From Fuerstiella sp. (lineage in GTDB: Bacteria > Planctomycetota > Planctomycetia > Planctomycetales > Planctomycetaceae), in contig JAKVAY010000053.1 in the NCBI GenBank assembly GCA_022447185.1, forward strand, positions 1 through 64,000: a DNA stretch of 64,000 nucleotides. Reading direction: 5' to 3'. How positions within the stretch are numbered: position 1 is the stretch's first letter; every line of letters starts with the position of its first letter. The translations under genes and the position numbers were made by a program. This document shows, one piece after another, positions 28,420-37,666 of the stretch. Below the pieces are notes generated by a model that saw only the letters and a list, made by a program, of their open reading frames with translations, had not been told where the DNA came from and made no database searches.

Positions 28420-28425
28420 CCTCCT
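28420..28425 (-). promoter_or_regulatory. Shine-Dalgarno site fixing the SDR GTG start
   Basis: A full AGGAGG on the minus strand, 8 bases before the GTG at 28411. Most genes in this window lack such a match, so it predicts strong initiation and decides the start over the internal ATG eight codons later. Confidence 0.8.
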
Positions 28426-28581
28426 CTTGGAAACCGAAAGGCTATGTCCGGGACGGGGCCAAAAAACATGGAGTGAGATCTGCAGGCCAGCCTCATATCG
28501 TCTGAGTGGGATGTTCTGAATAACAACAAGCCAAAGCAAAGATCCTGGGTTGGCACAGGCAGCAGAACAGATATGCGGTTG

Positions 28582-30078
28582 CTATTGAGATTTCCAGACG
28601 GGATCCTGATGCGATTCATCGATCGAACGGAACCAGCGGGTCAATGTCGTTTTCTGACGGGTGTAGAACTGTACACCTTCAGCTCCCTGGATATGCAGAT
28701 CGCCAAAGAAGGATTGATTCCAGCCAGTGAATGGAAACCATGCCATCGGGGCTGGCACACTGACATTGATACCGATCATTCCGGCATTGAAGTGCTGCTT
28801 GAATTCTCGAGCCGCATATCCGTCCTGTGTAAAAATTGAAGCGCCATTGCCAAACGGGCACTGTCGTCCGATTGCTAAAGCGGCCTCCAGGTTCTCAGCA
28901 CGGACGACCGAAAGGACCGGTCCGAAAATTTCTTCACGAGCCAGTCGCATTTCCGGCTGCACACGATCGACGACGCATGGTCCGATCAGGAAACCTTCCG
29001 GATCCGTTTCGCAACGACCGTCCAGAGTAACGTCTGCCCCTTCTGCCTGTGCAATGTCCAGATAACCGGCAACGCGTTCACGATGTTCGCGGCGAATCAA
29101 TGGTCCCATGTCCACGTCTTCATTTCCGTCCGTCGGGCCAACGCAAAGAGTTGCGGCATGATCGCAAAGCTGGTTGACCAGTGAATCTGCAACGGAACCA
29201 ACAGCAACGGCAATGCTGCCCGCCATGCAGCGTTGCCCGGCACAGCCATACGCACTGGCCGCGACTGCTTTGACGGACTGGTCCAGATTGGCATCCGGCA
29301 TAATGATCAGATGATTCTTGGCACCACCGGCAGCCTGAACCCGCTTGCCGTTGCGAGTCCCCGTTTCATAGATAGAACGAGCAATCGATGTTGATCCCAC
29401 GAATGAAACGGCTGCCACGTCCGGGTGTCTCAACAGCTCGTCGACACAGGTTTTGTCTCCGTGAACGATACTGAACACACCGGCGGGCAGCCCGGCTTCC
29501 ATCAGTAGTTCACCAATTCGCACGGCGGACAGCGGAACCTTTTCAGATGGCTTCAGCACAAATGCGTTGCCGCAGGTGATGGCAACCGGAATCATCCACA
29601 TTGGTACCATAAACGGAAAATTATATGGCGTTATTCCCACAGACACTCCAACCGGGTGACGAACTGTTTCTGCATCAACAGTACCTGCAATGTTCGCAAG
29701 TGTATTGCCCATCAGCATGTTGGGGATGCCGCAGGCGAATTCCACCATCTCCAGTCCACGCTGGATTTCGGCTCGGGATTCTGCCATGGTCTTACCGTGC
29801 TCGCGCGTGACGACTGTTGCCAGTTCGTCAAAGTCACGTTCGATGAGCTGGCGGAGTCGAAACATGACGCGGGCGCGTTCCACAGGTGACGTTGTGCCCC
29901 AGGCGGCCTGAGCATCACTGGCGGCCGAGACCACTTTCGCTGTTTCTGCTGCATTACACAGAGGAACCTGGGCAATCACATCACCCGTGGACGGGTTGAA
30001 CACGTCTGCTGTCTTCGCGGACGCTACAGTATGAAATTTTCCAGCCGTGAGGCACGGTACATGAAATGATGCGGTCAT
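28582..30078 (-). CDS. mmsA: CoA-acylating methylmalonate-semialdehyde dehydrogenase
   Basis: 498 residues from ATG 30078; a GTG 18 codons upstream is less likely because 498 is the family length. It oxidises methylmalonate or malonate semialdehyde to propionyl- or acetyl-CoA with NAD+ and CoA, in valine, pyrimidine or inositol breakdown. Motifs: PYNFPFMVPMWMIP, KPSEKVPLS, FVGST, catalytic Cys284 in GQRCMAG, EEIFGPVLSV, and the subfamily-specific INVSVPAPMAWFPFTGW. The proline- and glycine-rich C-terminal block is typical of MmsA. No iol or val genes are nearby, so the upstream pathway is unknown. Confidence 0.93.
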   Translation of the reverse strand: MTASFHVPCLTAGKFHTVASAKTADVFNPSTGDVIAQVPLCNAAETAKVVSAASDAQAAWGTTSPVERARVMFRLRQLIERDFDELATVVTREHGKTMAESRAEIQRGLEMVEFACGIPNMLMGNTLANIAGTVDAETVRHPVGVSVGITPYNFPFMVPMWMIPVAITCGNAFVLKPSEKVPLSAVRIGELLMEAGLPAGVFSIVHGDKTCVDELLRHPDVAAVSFVGSTSIARSIYETGTRNGKRVQAAGGAKNHLIIMPDANLDQSVKAVAASAYGCAGQRCMAGSIAVAVGSVADSLVNQLCDHAATLCVGPTDGNEDVDMGPLIRREHRERVAGYLDIAQAEGADVTLDGRCETDPEGFLIGPCVVDRVQPEMRLAREEIFGPVLSVVRAENLEAALAIGRQCPFGNGASIFTQDGYAAREFKQHFNAGMIGINVSVPAPMAWFPFTGWNQSFFGDLHIQGAEGVQFYTRQKTTLTRWFRSIDESHQDPVWKSQ

Positions 30079-30610
30079 CGTCTGTCTTTGCCGGCAGAAG
30101 CGTGCCTGGTCTGAATGATTGGAAATTGTCACGAGTCAACGAGCGGATAGTTGTTATGTCCGGCGTCCGGCACCGCGTCAGTATTGCAGAAAGATACCGG
30201 AACAGATACTGGTCCACATGAGGAATAGTGTCGGTTGAGTCGACCGGACAACGGTTGAATAATACATGACATTGATTCGTGGCCGCGTACAGAACCCGCC
30301 TTACGCTCGGCAGTCCTCTGCTTTTTGCTGTATGGCGTCCATTGTCCAGGACCGGCGGAGCCTTGGTCAGGTGGTAGACCGGTCGAGCCGACGCCAAAGT
30401 TTGCAGCGCGTTCATTCTGTTTGACACTGCCAGTCGTCCTGGCTAGTTTGATTGCTGACACTTCAGGCGAATGACGAAGTTTCTGACTGTTTCCGAAATG
30501 TGTTCCTCACCACCCTCTGCGCAACGCTGCATTGTTCCTGAGCCGGCAGTTGAGGTGTTAGTGCTGGATACGGTGACTCGCCCACATGTCGGTCCGGCCT
30601 GGGGAAAAAC
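30079..30610. other. Divergent intergenic region
   Basis: 532 bases between mmsA (minus) and the DUF1553 gene (plus). Promoters for both must lie here. Open frames crossing it have no recognisable domain, and I saw no RNA gene. Confidence 0.4.
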
Positions 30611-33600
30611 ATGAGTCCCCATCGACTCATTGTCATGACTGCTTCATGGGCTGCGGTGTATTGTTCCCTCAGTGTTTTTGCACCCGTTGGTCGTTCCGAC
30701 ATCCCGCAGGGACTTGAGCTGTTTGAAAAACGCATCCGGCCGGTACTTATCCAGCACTGTTACGAATGCCACTCATCCGCTGCAAGGGAACTCAAAGGCG
30801 GACTGCAGCTTGACAGTCGTGACGGTATCCGCCGGGGTGGTGACACGGGACCTGCTGTCGTTCCTGGTAACGTATCCGAGTCACTCCTGATTGAGGCGCT
30901 GCAGCACGAGTCTCTGGAAATGCCCCCGGATTCCAGGTTGTCCGACAGTATCATTTCCGACTTTGTGAAATGGATTCAACGGGGCGCACCTGATCCGCGT
31001 GATCAGCCGCCCGGTCCCGATGAGGTGGCTGATCTGTCCTGGCAACTGATGCTGGAAAGCCGTCGTGACTGGTGGAGTCTGGCGGATGTTGTGGAACCGT
31101 CGGTGCCGAAATCCGGTGATCATTTCTGGTCAGACCATCCCATCGACCGGTTCATTCAGGTGCGGCATCACGACGCAGGACTGATGCCCGCCCGCGATGC
31201 GGAACCGCATGTGATGTTGAGACGTCTGAGTCTGATTCTCACAGGACTGCCACCCACGCCGATGGAAGTCACTGAATTCGAGTCACTCATGGCCGTGGAT
31301 CCAGGGAACGGGTATGAAATCCTTGTTGAGCAGATGCTTGAATCTCCTCACTTTGGTGAGCGCTGGGCCCGGCACTGGATGGACGTCGTTCGGTTTGCTG
31401 AAACGCACGGCTATGAGTGGAATCATGAAATACGTGACGCATGGCAGTACCGCGACTATTTGATCCGAGCCTTCAATGATGACATCCCGTTCAATCAGTT
31501 TGTCCGCGAACACATCGCCGGTGATCTGCTGGAATCACCACGGATCAATCCTGAATTGCACATCAACGAGTCGGTGATTGGAACGGCATTTTGGCGTTTC
31601 GGAGAACTCGGACATGACAACTGTGTTACGTTTCCAGAGATTCGATATGACGCACTTGACAACCAGATCGATACACTCACCAAGGCTTTCCAGGCAACGA
31701 CGGTTTCGTGCGCCCGTTGCCATGATCACAAGTTTGATGCTGTCTCAACGCGTGATTATTACGCTCTGGTCGGGGTTCTGGAAAGCTCTCGGCAGGTCGT
31801 ACAGACAATCGATACACCAGACCGCATTCGGGACCATGTGCAGCAACTCAGATCTCTGAAAAAAGAGATCCGTGAACAGCTGGCCGACGAGTGGCTTCGG
31901 TCGCTCAGCAATGTCGACGGTTTAATACTCGACGTGTTGCGGCCTGGTCTGGACACAGCCGTACAGACATCCGCAGCGGCACTGGCGCATCAGTTAGCCG
32001 GCGGAGAGATTGAGATGGAGGATCCGTCATCGGTCCTGAAACGGATGACCGGGATAGACACTGAAAAGGCTGTGCACACCGTCTGGCGAGAAACAGGAGC
32101 CGCATATCGGAAAGCGCAATTTGATCGCGCAGAGTTCAATGCTCGGAACTTCGAGCGGTGGTGGTCCTTTGACAGGGAAAACGCATACGGATGGTCTGCG
32201 GCCGGACTTGGATCGCACGATCAGCTTTCGCATGCCGGAGAGTATGTTGTGGCCCTGACTGATGACTCAGTGGTGGCGACCGTTCTTCCCACCGGCATTT
32301 ACACGCACCTGCTTTCCAGCCGGCTCAATGGAACGGTCCAGTCCCCAATCATGCCAGGAGACCACAAGCACGTGAGCGTTCGGTTTCTGGGTGGCGGGTT
32401 GAGCATGATCCGTCCGGTTGTCGACAGCTGCGCCCTCAACGAATACGTCGGGGGAGGGGTTGAATACCTCAGTGATGACCAGTTCCAATGGCAGACATAC
32501 CCGACACGTGTTGATGAATCACATCGGGCGTTTCTTGAATTGACCACAAAATCTGACAACGTTCGCTGGCCCGACCGACCGGGGATGGCAGGAAATGATG
32601 AAGCCCTTCTTCAGTCTCCTCGTTCCTGGTTTGGAGTTGTGGACGCCGTTGTGCATGACTGCAACGAGCCACCCCAGGCGGAACTTGGGCATCTGCTTCG
32701 GTTATTCGATGCACCGGAGCCGAAGGATCTGTCTGACGTGGTGAGCATCTTTCGTGACGTCTGCACGGATGCCGTTGCCGGCTGGAAAGCCGGGATCACG
32801 ACGGACGAGGACGTTCGGTGGATTCACTGGATGCTGTCTGTCGAGCTGCTTCCGAATTCAATGCAGAGGAATCCAGATCTGGACCGACTCGTTCGGAAGT
32901 ATCGTGACGCCGAAAGAAAAGTGCCGCTGCCGCGGGTGGTTGCCGGGATGGCTGATCACGGAACCGGGTTCGCGTCCCCGCTACTTGTTCGCGGGAACCC
33001 GGTTACTCCGGGGCCGCTGGAACCGCGGCGGTATCTTGAGGTTGTTACCGGAACGAGACGCCCGTTCGATTCGCGGGGCAGTGGACGACTGGAGCTGGCG
33101 GAATTGATTGCCAGTGCAAAGAATCCACTGACTGCTCGGGTGATGGTGAATCGTGTCTGGCACCATTTATTCGGTGCAGGGCTGGTGCGTACCCCGGACG
33201 ACTTCGGTCGTCTGGGAGAACGTCCTTCGCATCCCGAACTTCTGGATTACCTTGCCTCTGGATTTGTCAACAATGGCTGGTCTGTGAAACGACTGATTCG
33301 ACGGATCGTGACGAGTCGAACATTTCGGCAGTCCAGTGTGTCGACGGCACAGTCCACTGACGTTGACCCGGAGAATCGGCTCCTGCATCACTTTCCTGTA
33401 AGACGACTCGAAGCAGAAGCTATACGTGACACAATCCTGGCTGTTACCGGGAGTATGAATCGGACGCAGTTCGGTCCGGGCATTCAGCCGTTTCGACCGG
33501 AACCAAAAGAGCATCGAAAACTTTTCTCAGGGCCGCTGGATGGCAATGGACGTCGAAGTGTCTATCTGAAAATCACTCGCATGGAGGGACCACGTTTTCT

Positions 33601-33958
33601 GGAATTGTTTGATATGCCTGATCAGACAGCGACACGAGGTCGCCGCGATCGAACCAATGTGCCGGCTCAGGCGCTGGCATTGCTGAATGATCCGTTTGTC
33701 ATCGAGCAGTCGGAGATCTGGGGAAAGGTTTTGGCCGCCAGGGAAGACGTATCGGTTGTGGATCGAATCAACCATCTTTTTGTGCAGTCACTGGCCCGCT
33801 CTGCCGATTGCTCGGAACAGAATCGAATGCTCGGCTTTGTGAATCAGCTGGCAGACCTGCATGGTGTGACACCGGAAAACATTCTGTCCAGCTCGGCGAT
33901 CTGGCAGGACGTCGCACACGCCATGCTGAATATGAAAGAACTGGTCTATGTCCGCTAG
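30611..33958 (+). CDS. PSCyt1/DUF1549/DUF1553 planctomycete cytochrome-domain protein
   Basis: 1115 residues. An N-terminal export signal (about 1-29) is followed by a heme c site, Cys50, Cys53 and His54 in HCYECHSS, of the planctomycete cytochrome type. DUF1549 follows (DRFIQVRHHDAGLMPARDA, LRRLSLILTGLPPTPMEV, WARHWMDVVRFAETHGYEW, IAGDLL, CARCHDHKFDA with a second CxxCH). A long middle region leads to DUF1553 (LAELIASAKNPLTARVMVNRVWHHLFGAGLVRTPDDFG, NVPAQALALLNDPFV). In these lineages the protein is paired with DUF1501 and is thought to act outside the cytoplasm, perhaps in polysaccharide breakdown or electron transfer, but its biochemistry is not established. GGGG precedes the ATG. Confidence 0.93.
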   Translation: MSPHRLIVMTASWAAVYCSLSVFAPVGRSDIPQGLELFEKRIRPVLIQHCYECHSSAARELKGGLQLDSRDGIRRGGDTGPAVVPGNVSESLLIEALQHESLEMPPDSRLSDSIISDFVKWIQRGAPDPRDQPPGPDEVADLSWQLMLESRRDWWSLADVVEPSVPKSGDHFWSDHPIDRFIQVRHHDAGLMPARDAEPHVMLRRLSLILTGLPPTPMEVTEFESLMAVDPGNGYEILVEQMLESPHFGERWARHWMDVVRFAETHGYEWNHEIRDAWQYRDYLIRAFNDDIPFNQFVREHIAGDLLESPRINPELHINESVIGTAFWRFGELGHDNCVTFPEIRYDALDNQIDTLTKAFQATTVSCARCHDHKFDAVSTRDYYALVGVLESSRQVVQTIDTPDRIRDHVQQLRSLKKEIREQLADEWLRSLSNVDGLILDVLRPGLDTAVQTSAAALAHQLAGGEIEMEDPSSVLKRMTGIDTEKAVHTVWRETGAAYRKAQFDRAEFNARNFERWWSFDRENAYGWSAAGLGSHDQLSHAGEYVVALTDDSVVATVLPTGIYTHLLSSRLNGTVQSPIMPGDHKHVSVRFLGGGLSMIRPVVDSCALNEYVGGGVEYLSDDQFQWQTYPTRVDESHRAFLELTTKSDNVRWPDRPGMAGNDEALLQSPRSWFGVVDAVVHDCNEPPQAELGHLLRLFDAPEPKDLSDVVSIFRDVCTDAVAGWKAGITTDEDVRWIHWMLSVELLPNSMQRNPDLDRLVRKYRDAERKVPLPRVVAGMADHGTGFASPLLVRGNPVTPGPLEPRRYLEVVTGTRRPFDSRGSGRLELAELIASAKNPLTARVMVNRVWHHLFGAGLVRTPDDFGRLGERPSHPELLDYLASGFVNNGWSVKRLIRRIVTSRTFRQSSVSTAQSTDVDPENRLLHHFPVRRLEAEAIRDTILAVTGSMNRTQFGPGIQPFRPEPKEHRKLFSGPLDGNGRRSVYLKITRMEGPRFLELFDMPDQTATRGRRDRTNVPAQALALLNDPFVIEQSEIWGKVLAAREDVSVVDRINHLFVQSLARSADCSEQNRMLGFVNQLADLHGVTPENILSSSAIWQDVAHAMLNMKELVYVR

Positions 33959-35402
33959 CAGCACCACATACAACGCTCAGGAATCTCTGTTTCATCGTTC
34001 AGGCAGACATTCCCGTCGAGAGATGCTCCGCAACGCGTCTAACGGGTTCGGTTTGACAGCTCTGTCATCTCTGCTGGCAGACCGTGCCTATGCGGGACTT
34101 TCGGACGGAGTCATCCAGCACCATCCTGCCACCGCTAAAAGTGTCATTTTCTGCTTCATGGCCGGAGGCGTCTCCCATGTTGACTCATTCGACCCAAAGT
34201 CGGCTCTTGAAAAACACGATGGCCAGTCGGTTGGTGACCTGAGTCGCGAAAAGAAATCGCAAAACAACGGCAGTCGCACGTGGATGAAGAGTCCGTGGAA
34301 ATTTCGGCCGTACGGTGAGTCGGGCATTCCCGTCAGTGAACTGTTTCCACACACAGGTGGTTGCATCGACGACATTGCCGTGGTGCGTTCGATGGTTGCC
34401 GAGCTGCCGCTGCATGCAGCCGGAAATCTGTTCATGCACACCGGGCGACTGCGGGCCGGTTCACCCAGTATGGGATCATGGATCACCTATGGACTTGGCA
34501 GTGAAAACCGTAACCTGCCGGGATATGTGCTGCTGGAGAATGGCAAAGTACCGCCGGGAGGACGCGAAAATTATGCCAACGGTTATCTCCCGGCAGACTT
34601 CCAGGCAACGCCGATTCGCGCAAAGGGTGTTCCGGTGGAAAACATTGTCCCGGTGGGATCATCACGCGACGTTCAACGTGCAAAACTTGATTTTCTCCTC
34701 ACTCAGGACCGTGACTTCAGTGCCGCATTTGGCGGCACTGACGACAGCATCGAGTCAGCGATTCGCAACTACGAAATGGCCTATCTGATGCAGTCGTCTG
34801 TTCCCGATTTGCTGGATCTGTCAGGAGAAACACTCAGCACTCGGCAAATGTACGGTGTCGAATCTGAAGACGAACAGCTGAGGCTTTACGGCACACAGTG
34901 CCTGAGGGCACGACGACTGGTGGAGCAGGGCGTTCGTTTCGTTGAGATCACTGCAAACCCGCTGAACATGTCCGTTGGCTCATGGGACCAGCACGAAAAC
35001 CTTAAGGCCAACCACGAGCGCAATGCATTCGTGGTTGATCAGCCGATTGCTGCCCTGATCACCGATCTGAAACACCGCGGATTACTGCGGGACACACTGA
35101 TCCTGTTTGCCGGAGAGATGGGTCGCACCCCCCATACCGAGAATGGAGACGGTCGCGACCATCATGTCGGAGGTTTTTCCGTCTGGCTGGCCGGTGGTGG
35201 TGTCAAAGGCGGAACAGTTCACGGCGTCACTGACGAACTTGGTATGCATTCGGTTGAGGGAATTGTGTCTGTGTTCGACCTGCACGCCACGATCCTGCAC
35301 CTGCTTGGTCTGGATCACGAACGGCTGACGTACCGTTACGGAGGCCGCGACATGAGTCTCACGGACGTGCACGGCAGGGTCATTCACGAGATCATTGGGT
35401 AG
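33948..35402 (+). CDS. DUF1501 family protein, Tat-exported
   Basis: 484 residues. Its ATG overlaps the end of the DUF1553 gene by 11 bases, so translation is coupled. The N-terminus carries a twin-arginine-like motif HSRREMLRNASNGFGL. The body is an alkaline phosphatase/sulfatase-like fold: SVIFCFMAGGVSHVDSFDPK near the start, then MNMSVGSWDQHENL, ILFAGEMGRTPHTENGDGRDHHVGGFSVWLAGGGVKGG and a C-terminal LHATILHLLGLDHERLTYRYGGRD. His and Asp residues suggest metal binding. The function is unproven, and the constant pairing with DUF1553 implies a joint periplasmic task. Confidence 0.93.
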   Translation: MSASSTTYNAQESLFHRSGRHSRREMLRNASNGFGLTALSSLLADRAYAGLSDGVIQHHPATAKSVIFCFMAGGVSHVDSFDPKSALEKHDGQSVGDLSREKKSQNNGSRTWMKSPWKFRPYGESGIPVSELFPHTGGCIDDIAVVRSMVAELPLHAAGNLFMHTGRLRAGSPSMGSWITYGLGSENRNLPGYVLLENGKVPPGGRENYANGYLPADFQATPIRAKGVPVENIVPVGSSRDVQRAKLDFLLTQDRDFSAAFGGTDDSIESAIRNYEMAYLMQSSVPDLLDLSGETLSTRQMYGVESEDEQLRLYGTQCLRARRLVEQGVRFVEITANPLNMSVGSWDQHENLKANHERNAFVVDQPIAALITDLKHRGLLRDTLILFAGEMGRTPHTENGDGRDHHVGGFSVWLAGGGVKGGTVHGVTDELGMHSVEGIVSVFDLHATILHLLGLDHERLTYRYGGRDMSLTDVHGRVIHEIIG

Positions 35403-35418
35403 ACGTTCTGCACAATAC

Positions 35419-36135
35419 CTACCCTGGAAAAATTCCGTCACCGGCAATCAAGCCGTCTTTCATATAGATCTGCCGTTTGGCTTCACGTGCAATTTCCGGC
35501 TCATGTGTGACCATGATGATCGTGCGGCCTTCGGCGTTTAGCCGATTCAATATCTCAATAATCTCTGCGGACGTCGATGAATCCAGGTTTCCCGTCGGTT
35601 CGTCGGCCAGGATAATCGCCGGACCGTTGACCAGCGCTCGTGCGATCGCGACTCGCTGCTGTTGTCCACCGGAAAGCTGGTGCGGGCGATGGTCAAGACG
35701 GTCGCCGAGTCCAACCTGCAGCGCCAATTCCGTACACCAGTCGATATCCTCCCGTGTCATCGGAGGTCTGTCCGGGCGATAGCTCAACGGCATCCGGATG
35801 TTCTCCAGTACGGTGAACTGTGAAATCAGATTGTAGGACTGAAATATGAAACCGATGAGTTTGTTACGAATGGCCGAGAGTTCGTGGTCCGTAAGTGTTG
35901 AGACGTCATTTCCCGCGATCACATAGCGGCCGGAGGTCGGTCGATCGAGGCCGCCAAGAACATTCAGCAGTGTGCTTTTGCCGCTTCCCGACGAACCCAT
36001 GATGGCCACAAAGTCACCACCAGGAAACTCAGCAGTCACTCCGCGCAGCGCTTTCACAACCTGATTGCCGAGGTAGTAGTATTTGTGCAGGTCGTCAATC
36101 TGTCCGGCGAGTTCCATGAATGTCGGACCTTTCAT
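35419..36135 (-). CDS. MacB/LolD-type ABC transporter ATP-binding protein
   Basis: 238 residues; an in-frame ATG at 36117 is an alternative start. Walker [10 protein letters not shown] is at 47-55, the Q-loop is in [18 protein letters not shown], the signature is [15 protein letters not shown], Walker B is [13 protein letters not shown], and the switch His is in MVTHEPEIA. It powers the MacB-like permease 30 bases upstream in the operon. It is the last gene of the minus-strand run tolC-like, adaptor, permease, ATPase. Its stop lies 16 bases from that of the convergent DUF1501 gene. Confidence 0.95.
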   Translation of the reverse strand: MKGPTFMELAGQIDDLHKYYYLGNQVVKALRGVTAEFPGGDFVAIMGSSGSGKSTLLNVLGGLDRPTSGRYVIAGNDVSTLTDHELSAIRNKLIGFIFQSYNLISQFTVLENIRMPLSYRPDRPPMTREDIDWCTELALQVGLGDRLDHRPHQLSGGQQQRVAIARALVNGPAIILADEPTGNLDSSTSAEIIEILNRLNAEGRTIIMVTHEPEIAREAKRQIYMKDGLIAGDGIFPG

Positions 36136-36165
36136 ACGGCTGGCGGTGTTTAAACAACTCGACAG

Positions 36166-37527
36166 CTATTCGTGCCTCAGTGCTTCAATCGGATCCATGA
36201 GTGCCGCACGACGCGCCGGATACAGACCAAAGACAACTCCAACGCCAACAGAAATACAAAATGCGGCAATGATCGACCACGGCGCAATGATGGGTTGCAG
36301 CTGCTGAATCGTCGGTGGAAGAGATCGCCAGATTTCGGGAAGCCAGTTCTCAATGACCCACAGCACCCCAAAGTTTGCAGGCCGGCACAGGAAACCGCAA
36401 ACGACCCCAGCAATTCCACCAAGGCCGGACAGGACCATCGTTTCCGCAAGGAATTGCTCAATAATGTCGGTTTGACTGGCTCCCATGGCACGTCGTACAC
36501 CAATTTCTCTGGTACGTTCCGTCACTGTCGCCAGCATGATATTCATGATTCCGATACCGCCAACGAACAGAGAGATTCCCGCGATGACGACCAGCAGGAC
36601 ATTGAACATCATTCGCAGCATCTCTGCCTGCTTCAGCAACTCCATGGGTATGGTGACCGAAAAATCGCCTTTGCTGCCGTGATATTTCTCCAGCAGAATT
36701 TCAATGATATCGGACGCGTCGTCCACCTGGGACAGGTCACCGACAGTTACTGTAATCTGGCTGAGCTCAACCAGTTCCCCTTCCATGCTGCCGGTTCTGG
36801 ATGTGACGACCTGATCACCGATCCGGGAACGAAATGTTGACAGTGGAATATAAACATCCTGGTTGTAGTCCCGGCCTTCAAGACTGCTGCCAATAGATGC
36901 GGACGGCATTCGGCTCTTCGTCTGTCCGACAACGAGGTATACGTCGACTCGATTGTTAGCCGCAATTTCAATCGTTTTGCCGAGGGGATCCTCGTAACCA
37001 AACAGCGACTCGGCGGTTTCGGCAGCGATGACGGCAATGTTCTGACGTTCTTCGATGTCACGGTCTGTCAGAATTCGACCGCGTGCACCGCTTAGAGAAT
37101 TGATGTCGAACCAGGCGGCCGTGCATCCGATCAGATTTACGTCCGCTTCACGAGTTCCCGCTCGAACAGTACTGGTGATTTCCCGCATCGGGACCGCACG
37201 TTCAATGGTGGGCACACCTTCCAGAATTCGATCGTAGTCCTCTCTCGTCAGTCCATACTCGACAATAAAACTGCGACCCGACGATGAACTTGCCGATGGC
37301 TTGACGCTCTTGAGGATAATGTTCGTCGCCCCCAGTTCCTTGATCTGCTGCTGAGCCTGATAGCTCACACCTTCGCCCAGCGCGACCAGCCAGATGACGG
37401 CGGTAACTCCGATCAGGATGCCCAGTACCGCCAGACCGGCGCGCAGTTTGTGCAGTAGCAGACTCTTGAAACTGTAGAGCAGTGTGCGGACAAATCGTTG
37501 AAACACTGAATACGGCCTTGTTGCCAC
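36166..37527 (-). CDS. MacB-type ABC transporter permease
   Basis: 453 residues, GTG start at 37527 (a second GTG seven codons in is possible). The four-helix MacB/FtsX plan is clear. The first helix is HKLRAGLAVLGILIGVTAVIWLVALGEG. A periplasmic MacB core domain of about 230 residues follows (TNIILKSVKP to MELLKQAEM). Three C-terminal helices follow (LLVVIAGISLFVGGIGIMNIML with TERTREIGVRRAMGAS; GLGGIAGVVCGFL; IIAAFCISVGVGVVFGLYPARRAALMDPIEALRHE). In MacAB-TolC systems this mechanotransmission subunit drives efflux of substrates from the periplasm. The ATPase is on a separate chain here, unlike E. coli MacB. Confidence 0.95.
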   Translation of the reverse strand: MATRPYSVFQRFVRTLLYSFKSLLLHKLRAGLAVLGILIGVTAVIWLVALGEGVSYQAQQQIKELGATNIILKSVKPSASSSSGRSFIVEYGLTREDYDRILEGVPTIERAVPMREITSTVRAGTREADVNLIGCTAAWFDINSLSGARGRILTDRDIEERQNIAVIAAETAESLFGYEDPLGKTIEIAANNRVDVYLVVGQTKSRMPSASIGSSLEGRDYNQDVYIPLSTFRSRIGDQVVTSRTGSMEGELVELSQITVTVGDLSQVDDASDIIEILLEKYHGSKGDFSVTIPMELLKQAEMLRMMFNVLLVVIAGISLFVGGIGIMNIMLATVTERTREIGVRRAMGASQTDIIEQFLAETMVLSGLGGIAGVVCGFLCRPANFGVLWVIENWLPEIWRSLPPTIQQLQPIIAPWSIIAAFCISVGVGVVFGLYPARRAALMDPIEALRHE

Positions 37528-37666
37528 GACAAATTTAGCGTCGGTTACCTGGATGGTCCGAAAAACAGGCCGTCCGTGTTGCGGTCAGGGATGACTCTTT
37601 GCATTGAGGATTCGTCTTGAGTTGTGCAGCTAGCCTTCCGGTATCCTTAACTTCGCTCAGCGAATC

